A stretch of DNA of 64,000 nt, taken from assembly GCA_963823075.1 (NCBI GenBank), contig CAWGKE010000004.1:200727-264726 (forward strand), in the 5' to 3' direction. The notes under the pieces were generated by a model, which saw nothing but the letters and a program-made list of their open reading frames with translations, did no database searches and was not told where the DNA came from. The DNA is from UBA4732 sp963823075. Lineage in GTDB: Bacteria; Planctomycetota; Planctomycetia; Gemmatales; Gemmataceae. Shown one piece after another: positions 59,612-64,000 of this stretch; position 1 is the first letter of the stretch; every line of letters begins with the position of its first letter. Both the position numbers and the translations under genes were made by a program.

Positions 59612-61153
59612 TGTTGAACGACAATAGAAATGTCCGGTCTTAACGCAATAGAAATGTCCTCCTTGGTCAGGCCAAGGAGGAGCCATGTCTATCGGCGTGC
59701 TTTCCACAGACCGGATCGCTATGAGTCAGAAGGAACGCGATGTCCTCAGGGTCCTGCACTCGGTGCAGAGCGGCCAGCGGACGCAGGCCGAGGCGGCCCG
59801 GCTGCTCGGCCTGTGCGTCCGCCAGGTCCGACGCATCCAATGCAAGCTGGAGGCCGAAGGCGACGCCGCCCTCGTGCACGGCCTGCGCGGCCGGCCCTCC
59901 AACCACCGGCCCGACCCCGCCTTCCGCCGGGCCGTGCTGGCGGCCTACCGCACCCGCTACGCGGACTTCGGCCCCACCTTCGCCGCCGAGAAGCTGGCCG
60001 GGGAGGGCCTGACGGTCGGCCCGCAGACGCTGCGCCGCTGGCTGATCGCCGAGGGGCTGTGGCAACGCAAGCGTCGCCGCGACCCGCACCGCAGCCGCCG
60101 GCCGCGCCGGGCCTGCTTCGGGGAGCTGGTTCAGATGGACGCCTCGGTGCATGACTGGCTGGAGGGCCGCGGCGAGGAGATGGTCCTGATCGGCATGATC
60201 GACGACGCCACCAACCGCACCCTGGCGCGCTTCTACCCGGCCGGCACGGTCGAGGCGCATATGGACCTGGCCGGCCGCTGGCTGCGGCGTTTCGGCCGGT
60301 CGGTGGCGTTGTACACCGACCGGCACAGCATCTTCGAGCCGCAGGACAAGGGCCGCGCCCTGCCCGACGCGGAGACGCAGTTCGGGCGGGCCCTGCGGGA
60401 GCTAGGCATCGAGCTGATCCGGGCGCACAGCCCGCAGGCCAAGGGCCGCGTCGAGCGGTCCTTCGGCACGGCCCAGGACCGCTGGGTCAAGGAGCTGCGC
60501 CTGGCGGGCGTGACGACGCTGGCGGGGGCCAACGCCGTGCTGGAGCGGCTGCTGCCGACGCACAACCGCCGCTTCGTCAAGCCGGCGCGCCAGGCGGCCG
60601 ACGGGCACCGGCCGCTGGGTCCGGGTCACGACCTGGCGGCGATCCTGAGCATCCAGGAGGGGCGGGTGGTGTCCAACGACTACACGGTGCGCTTCCGCAA
60701 CCGCTTCTACCAGTTGCTGCCGCCGGTGCATGCGGGGGAGCGGGGCGGTCGGGTGGTGATCGAGCTGCGCCTGGACGGGAGTATGGCGATCCGCTTCCGG
60801 GGCAAGTACCTGAAGTACCGCGAGATCCCGCCGGGTTGCGGCCCTGGGGGCTCCGCCCCCAGACCCCCGGAGTTTAACGCATCGGCGGCCGACGCCAGCG
60901 GGGGAAAAGCGAACCGGGACCCCTCTTCGGGGTCCCGGTCGCCTGGCGTACAGCCGACCGACGGGCGCTCGGGTCGCACTCCTGCGGAGCCCTATCCTCC
61001 CGACGGCGGGGCGGACGATAACAAGAAGGGGCCACACCGTCCAGCCGAGGACCACCCGTGGAGGAAGCCGTTCAAGCGGAAGAAGTGACAACGTCCGGAC
61101 ACCGGACATTTCTACTGTCGCCGAAATGCGGACATTTCTATTGTTGCCTGACA
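59612..61153 (+). mobile_element. ISNCY/IS1202-like insertion sequence
   Basis: 1542 bp. The first 25 bp (starting TGTTGAACGACAATAGAAAT) and the complement of the last 25 bp (starting TGTCAGGCAACAATAGAAAT) form imperfect inverted repeats. The core AGAAATGTCC occurs twice at each end: about 59627 and 59643 on the left, and the complement at about 61105 and 61131 on the right. Tandem terminal motifs are typical of this IS group. No obvious target duplication. It lies between glgX (minus) and a ThuA-like gene and is likely to have separated a larger cluster. Confidence 0.75.
59685..61088 (+). CDS. ISNCY-family (IS1202-like) transposase
   Basis: 467 residues from an ATG with AAGGAGGAG immediately upstream. 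HTH region: QSGQRTQAEAARLLGLCVRQ and VRRIQCKLEAEGDAALVHGL. The rve-like DDE domain has CFGELVQMDASVHDWLEGRG (first Asp), RSVALYTDRHSIFEPQDKGR (second Asp), and HSPQAKGRVERSFGTAQDRW (Glu). The end of the typical protein is near KYLKYREI. A further ~80 residues (PRPPEFNASAADASGG...) are low-complexity and contain GC-rich hairpins, probably a non-native extension. All catalytic residues are intact, so the IS could be active. Confidence 0.88.
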   Translation: MSIGVLSTDRIAMSQKERDVLRVLHSVQSGQRTQAEAARLLGLCVRQVRRIQCKLEAEGDAALVHGLRGRPSNHRPDPAFRRAVLAAYRTRYADFGPTFAAEKLAGEGLTVGPQTLRRWLIAEGLWQRKRRRDPHRSRRPRRACFGELVQMDASVHDWLEGRGEEMVLIGMIDDATNRTLARFYPAGTVEAHMDLAGRWLRRFGRSVALYTDRHSIFEPQDKGRALPDAETQFGRALRELGIELIRAHSPQAKGRVERSFGTAQDRWVKELRLAGVTTLAGANAVLERLLPTHNRRFVKPARQAADGHRPLGPGHDLAAILSIQEGRVVSNDYTVRFRNRFYQLLPPVHAGERGGRVVIELRLDGSMAIRFRGKYLKYREIPPGCGPGGSAPRPPEFNASAADASGGKANRDPSSGSRSPGVQPTDGRSGRTPAEPYPPDGGADDNKKGPHRPAEDHPWRKPFKRKK

Positions 61154-61242
61154 AGGCAAGCCCCCGATCCTTGCGAACCCCGCCGACGCCGTGTAGACTC
61201 CAACTCCATCGACCCAGCCACGGCCGTAAACAGGGGAACCTC

Positions 61243-62190
61243 ATGAACGATAATCTCACCCGCCGCGACTTTCTGAAAGCGTCCGCCTCGGCCGCCGCCG
61301 CCGGCGCCGTTCTCGGCCCGGCCGCCCTCGCCCGGTCGGCGGACAAGCCGATACGCGTCGTCTGCTGGGACGAGCAGCAGCCGCAGCAGAAGGAGGCCTA
61401 CGACAGCTTTATCGGCGAGTTGCTCGCCCGCTATCTCAATTCCCGCCCCGGCCTGACGGCCAAGACCGTCAAGCTCAGCGACCCGGAACAGGGTCTGTCC
61501 GCGGATGTTCTGGACAATTGCGATGTCCTGATGTGGTGGGGCCACCAGAAACACGCCGACGTCAAGCCGGAGACCGGCAAGAAGCTCGTTGGGCGGATCA
61601 AGGCCGGCGACTTCTCGCTCATGGCCCTGCACTCCGCCCACTTCTCGACGCCGTTCATGGAAGCGATGTTCGAACGCACCCGGATCGACATGGCCCGCCA
61701 GTTCCCCGGCGGCGACAAGGAGAAGGGGGAAATCACCTACGTCGAGCCGCCGGGCTACCGCGCCCAGCCGAAGCGCGACCAGATCGTGACGCCGTATGCC
61801 GAAGTGCGGAAGTTCCCCGACGGCACGACCAAGGTGACGGCGCACCTGCCCTACTGCTGCTTCCCGGCCTGGCGCGCCGACGGCAAGCCGAGCACGATCC
61901 GCATCCTCAAGCCGGACCATCCGATCGCGAAGGGATTGCCGGCGACGTTCGAGATTCCGCACACCGAAATGTACGACGAGCCGTTCCACGTGCCGGAGCC
62001 GGACGCGCGCATTTTGGAGGAGTGCTGGGAAACCGGCGAATGGTTCCCGAGCGGCTCAGTTTGGGAGCTGGGCAAGGGCCGCGTGTTCTACTTCCGGCCC
62101 GGACACGAGACATTTCCCGTTTATCGAGACGAAAACGTGCTGAAGCTGCTGGAGAACGCGGCCCGGTGGATGGGGACGCGAGCGGGGTGA
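61243..62190 (+). CDS. ThuA-like protein (Tat-exported)
   Basis: 315 residues. NLTRRDFLKASASAAAAGAV is a twin-arginine signal. The mature part matches the ThuA (DUF1080-associated glutamine-amidotransferase-like) fold: IRVVCWDEQQPQQKEAYDSF, LSADVLDNCDVLMWWGHQKH, GDFSLMALHSAHFSTPFMEA, ILKPDHPIAKGLPATFEIPH, EMYDEPFHVPEPDARILEEC and GRVFYFRPGHETFPVYRDEN. The ThuA family is named for trehalose utilisation in Sinorhizobium, but in planctomycetes the role is general glycoside metabolism and uncertain. It lies next to an IS element and near treY/glgX; a functional link is not shown. ATG at 61243 fits the signal peptide. Confidence 0.88.
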   Translation: MNDNLTRRDFLKASASAAAAGAVLGPAALARSADKPIRVVCWDEQQPQQKEAYDSFIGELLARYLNSRPGLTAKTVKLSDPEQGLSADVLDNCDVLMWWGHQKHADVKPETGKKLVGRIKAGDFSLMALHSAHFSTPFMEAMFERTRIDMARQFPGGDKEKGEITYVEPPGYRAQPKRDQIVTPYAEVRKFPDGTTKVTAHLPYCCFPAWRADGKPSTIRILKPDHPIAKGLPATFEIPHTEMYDEPFHVPEPDARILEECWETGEWFPSGSVWELGKGRVFYFRPGHETFPVYRDENVLKLLENAARWMGTRAG

Positions 62191-62200
62191 ATGGTCGGCA

Positions 62201-62266
62201 GGCGAGCCGCCGGGTTTATCCCGGCGGGTTGAGTCCAAACGGCGGGCATAAAGCCCGCCGCTCGCC
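62201..62266. repeat. GGCGAGC/GCGGGTTTA palindrome between convergent genes
   Basis: Imperfect arms (GGCGAGCCGCCGGGTTTATC... and complement) around GAGTCCA, between the convergent ThuA-like and ABC ATPase genes. A degenerate related sequence is at about 1929-1990 near the hicA remnant. Confidence 0.7.
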
Positions 62267-62275
62267 GGGGCGCCC

Positions 62276-63034
62276 TCACGCCGCCACGGCCCGCGCCCTT
62301 TCGGTGTGTTCGACGTAGGCGGCGATGACTTCCGCGATGGGGCCTTGGGCGCGGATGCGGCCCTTCTCCAGCCACAGCCCTTCCTTGCACAGCCGCGGCA
62401 GCACGCTGAGGTTATGGCTCACCACGACCAGGATGCGGGCCTTCTCCATCATCTCGTTCAGCCGCCGCTCGGCCTTGCCCTGGAAGGCCAGGTCGCCGGC
62501 GCCGAGGACCTCATCAACCAGCAGAATTTCCGGCTCGATCGCGGTGGAGGCCGAGAAGGCCAGCCGCACCATCATGCCGGCCGAGTAGTAGCGCACGGGG
62601 ATCTTGAGGAAGTCGCCCAGCTCGCTGAAGTCGGCGATGGCCGGGGCCTTGTCGCGGATGCCGTGGGCGGATTCCCCCTGGAGATATCCGCGAAGGCGGA
62701 TGTTCTTCCAGCCGTTGGCCTCCATCTCGAAGCCCAGGGCCAGGTCGAAAAGCGCGCTGATCTTGCCCTCGACGATCCGGCGGCCGCAGGTCGGGTGATA
62801 CACGCCGGCGATCAGACGCAGCAGCGTGCTTTTTCCGGAGCCGTTGGCGCCGATGACGCCGACGCGCTGGCCGTCCCCGATCTCGAGGCTGACGTCCTGG
62901 AGCGCCCGCACTTCAAGCAGTGGGTTGCGCGACTGCCGGAACATCCCCTTCAAGAGGTACTCTTTCACGGTGATCTGGTGCTGCTGCCGCACGCGGAACG
63001 TCAGATCGACCTGATCGAGTTCGATGGACGCCAT
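62276..63034 (-). CDS. Polysaccharide/polyol-phosphate export ABC transporter ATP-binding protein (TagH/Wzt-like)
   Basis: 252 residues. Walker A VGVIGANGSGKSTLLRLIAG, signature RYYSAGMMVRLAFSASTAIE, Walker B with PEILLVDEVLGAGDLAFQGK, and the His switch VVVSHNLSVLPRLCKEGLWL. The short Q-loop region (HPTCGRRIVEGKISALFDLA) and the GMFRQSRNPLLEVRALQDVS N-terminus are typical of the ATPases that drive export of teichoic acids, O-antigens or capsules. It forms one transporter with the permease encoded 24 bp upstream on the same strand. No C-terminal glycan-binding domain as in Wzt. Start ATG at 63032-63034. Confidence 0.92.
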   Translation of the reverse strand: MASIELDQVDLTFRVRQQHQITVKEYLLKGMFRQSRNPLLEVRALQDVSLEIGDGQRVGVIGANGSGKSTLLRLIAGVYHPTCGRRIVEGKISALFDLALGFEMEANGWKNIRLRGYLQGESAHGIRDKAPAIADFSELGDFLKIPVRYYSAGMMVRLAFSASTAIEPEILLVDEVLGAGDLAFQGKAERRLNEMMEKARILVVVSHNLSVLPRLCKEGLWLEKGRIRAQGPIAEVIAAYVEHTERARAVAA

Positions 63035-63058
63035 CGGCGCTTCCTTTCCGCTACGCGG

Positions 63059-63841
63059 TCACAGGTGGAAGATGACCCGCCGCTGCTGGCTGCCGAGGCT
63101 CAGGGCGGCGGCGACGCCGGCGACGAGGGTGATCGCGGCGGCGGCGCCGTAGCACGCCAGCGACGCCGGCCGGCCTTCCAGCATCGGCTCCCGGACCACG
63201 TCCAGCAGGGGGGTGAACGGGTTGAAGGCCAGCACCCAGCCGATGCGCGTCGAGGTGATCGACTGGGCGGGATAAATGATCGGCGTCAGGTAAAACAGGA
63301 TCTGGAAGACGATGCCGAGAATGTGCTGTGTATCCCGAAAGACGACGTTCACGAATCCCGCCAGGATGGTCATGGCCCAGCCGAACAGGAACAGCAGCCC
63401 GACGCCGAGCGCCAGCGAAAAGACCTCCGGCGGCCGGCCCGTCCCTTGGAGCGCCAGCTTGAGGACGGCCACCAGGGCCAGGGCGATCAGGAAGTGAATC
63501 ATCGTGCCGAGTGTGGTGCGGAGGGGATAGACGGCCAGCGGCAGGGGGTGCTGGCGGATGTAGTTCTCGGCGCTGATGTAGCTCTGGCAACCCTCGGTGA
63601 TGACGCCCGTCAGGTACGACCAGGCGGCCAGGCCGCACAGCAGATAGGGCAGGTATTCGCGGACGGGCTGGTGAAAAATCTCGTGAAAGGCGGCCCCGAG
63701 AACGAGGGCGTAGGCCAGCGGGTGCAGCAGCGACCAGCCGACGCCGAGGACCGACCGCCGGTAGCGGAGCTGCAAATCATTGATGACTAAAGAGAACCAG
63801 AAACGCCGGCATTTCCAGACGGAGGCGAGATACGCGAACAT
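63059..63841 (-). CDS. Polysaccharide/polyol-phosphate export ABC transporter permease (TagG/Wzm-like)
   Basis: 260 residues, ABC2_membrane fold. VINDLQLRYRRSVLGVGWSL LHPLAYALV is the N-terminal amphipathic and first helix signature of the TagG/Wzm family. Further helices: LPYLLCGLAAWSYLTGVITE, IHFLIALALVAVLKLAL, GLLFLFGWAMTILAGFVNVV, and FQILFYLTPIIYPAQSITST, then AFNPFTPLLDVVREPMLEGR, a conserved C-terminal piece. It forms the membrane channel for export of a lipid-linked polysaccharide with the ATPase downstream. Start ATG at 63839-63841. 63842-64000 upstream shows no gene. Confidence 0.92.
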   Translation of the reverse strand: MFAYLASVWKCRRFWFSLVINDLQLRYRRSVLGVGWSLLHPLAYALVLGAAFHEIFHQPVREYLPYLLCGLAAWSYLTGVITEGCQSYISAENYIRQHPLPLAVYPLRTTLGTMIHFLIALALVAVLKLALQGTGRPPEVFSLALGVGLLFLFGWAMTILAGFVNVVFRDTQHILGIVFQILFYLTPIIYPAQSITSTRIGWVLAFNPFTPLLDVVREPMLEGRPASLACYGAAAAITLVAGVAAALSLGSQQRRVIFHL

Positions 63842-64000
63842 CCGTGCTGCCCTCTTCCCGCGGCGAACGTCCCGATTCCGGTTTTCTTTCGCGCGGCTGG
63901 AGCTAGGGGAACACGTCCTGGGGGGAGGCCGCCGAACGCGGCGGATTAAACCAGAAACCGCGTGCCGGGGACAAGGCCGATTGCCGCACGGTCGGACGCC

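Noticed and set aside
59612..61153. Target-site duplication of the ISNCY-like element
   Set aside because: Flanks GAGGGTAG and AGGCAAGC do not match, so no duplication was annotated.

Overview
The window looks like chromosomal DNA of a planctomycete, probably of the Gemmataceae/Isosphaeraceae type. It is very GC-rich. It carries Tat-exported DUF1501, Gfo/Idh, ThuA-like and TIM-barrel proteins, secreted SGNH hydrolases, PQQ-like propeller and HEAT/TPR proteins, several DUF4058 and Uma2 genes, bacterial formylmethanofuran dehydrogenase (Fwd) genes, and many GC-rich intergenic palindromes. This assignment rests on gene content only.

Layout. 0-7.7 kb: the edge of an SbmA/YddA-like ABC transporter, a PQQ-like propeller protein, a hicAB remnant disrupted by a 114-bp miniature element (a second copy lies nearby), pyruvate carboxylase, and a decayed stretch with a DUF7336 gene beside a short ORF that resembles the end of an RHS-type toxin. 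7.8-10.4 kb: a TPR protein and a membrane protein. 10.5-16.1 kb: a minus-strand C1 operon, fwdD - 49-aa protein - fwdB - DUF4058 - DUF2262 - fwdA - fwdC. The fwdB gene has an in-frame TGA exactly at the Mo/W-ligand Cys/Sec position, followed by a SECIS-like hairpin. 16.2-23.5 kb: hydroxypyruvate-isomerase-like protein, PfkB kinase, DUF1501, SGNH hydrolase, Uma2, NADP-isocitrate dehydrogenase. 23.5-30 kb: TPR, GT39 and HEAT-repeat proteins. 30-36.6 kb: an accessory region with two DUF4058 genes, a truncated REP-associated transposase, a 143-bp miniature element, Uma2, an IS66-family element and a HTH-receiver regulator. 36.6-47.9 kb: GNAT, an arginase-fold protein, a GT2-GT39 fusion, two ATP-grasp ligases with lysine 2,3-aminomutase, an APC transporter and glutamate dehydrogenase. 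48-54 kb: SGNH hydrolase, Gfo/Idh, two small secreted Gly/Cys/Tyr-rich proteins, a TIGR01212-type radical SAM protein and an FHA protein. 54-64 kb: treY-glgX, an ISNCY/IS1202-like element, a ThuA-like protein, and a polysaccharide-export ABC pair.

The fwd genes encode a potentially redox-active (Mo/W, Fe-S, possibly selenocysteine) formylmethanofuran dehydrogenase for H4MPT/MFR-linked C1 oxidation. Pyruvate carboxylase, isocitrate dehydrogenase and glutamate dehydrogenase are central metabolism. treY and glgX link glycogen to trehalose. kamA with two ATP-grasp ligases suggests beta-lysine-containing small-molecule synthesis.

Sequence quality matters here. fwdA, fwdB, icd, glgX, the IS66 transposase, the DUF7336 gene and the gene at 6.7-7.6 kb all need single-base indels to be read through, while most long genes (pyc, treY, the TPR genes) are intact. 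I annotate these as single loci with frameshifts. I cannot tell sequencing error from decay without reads.
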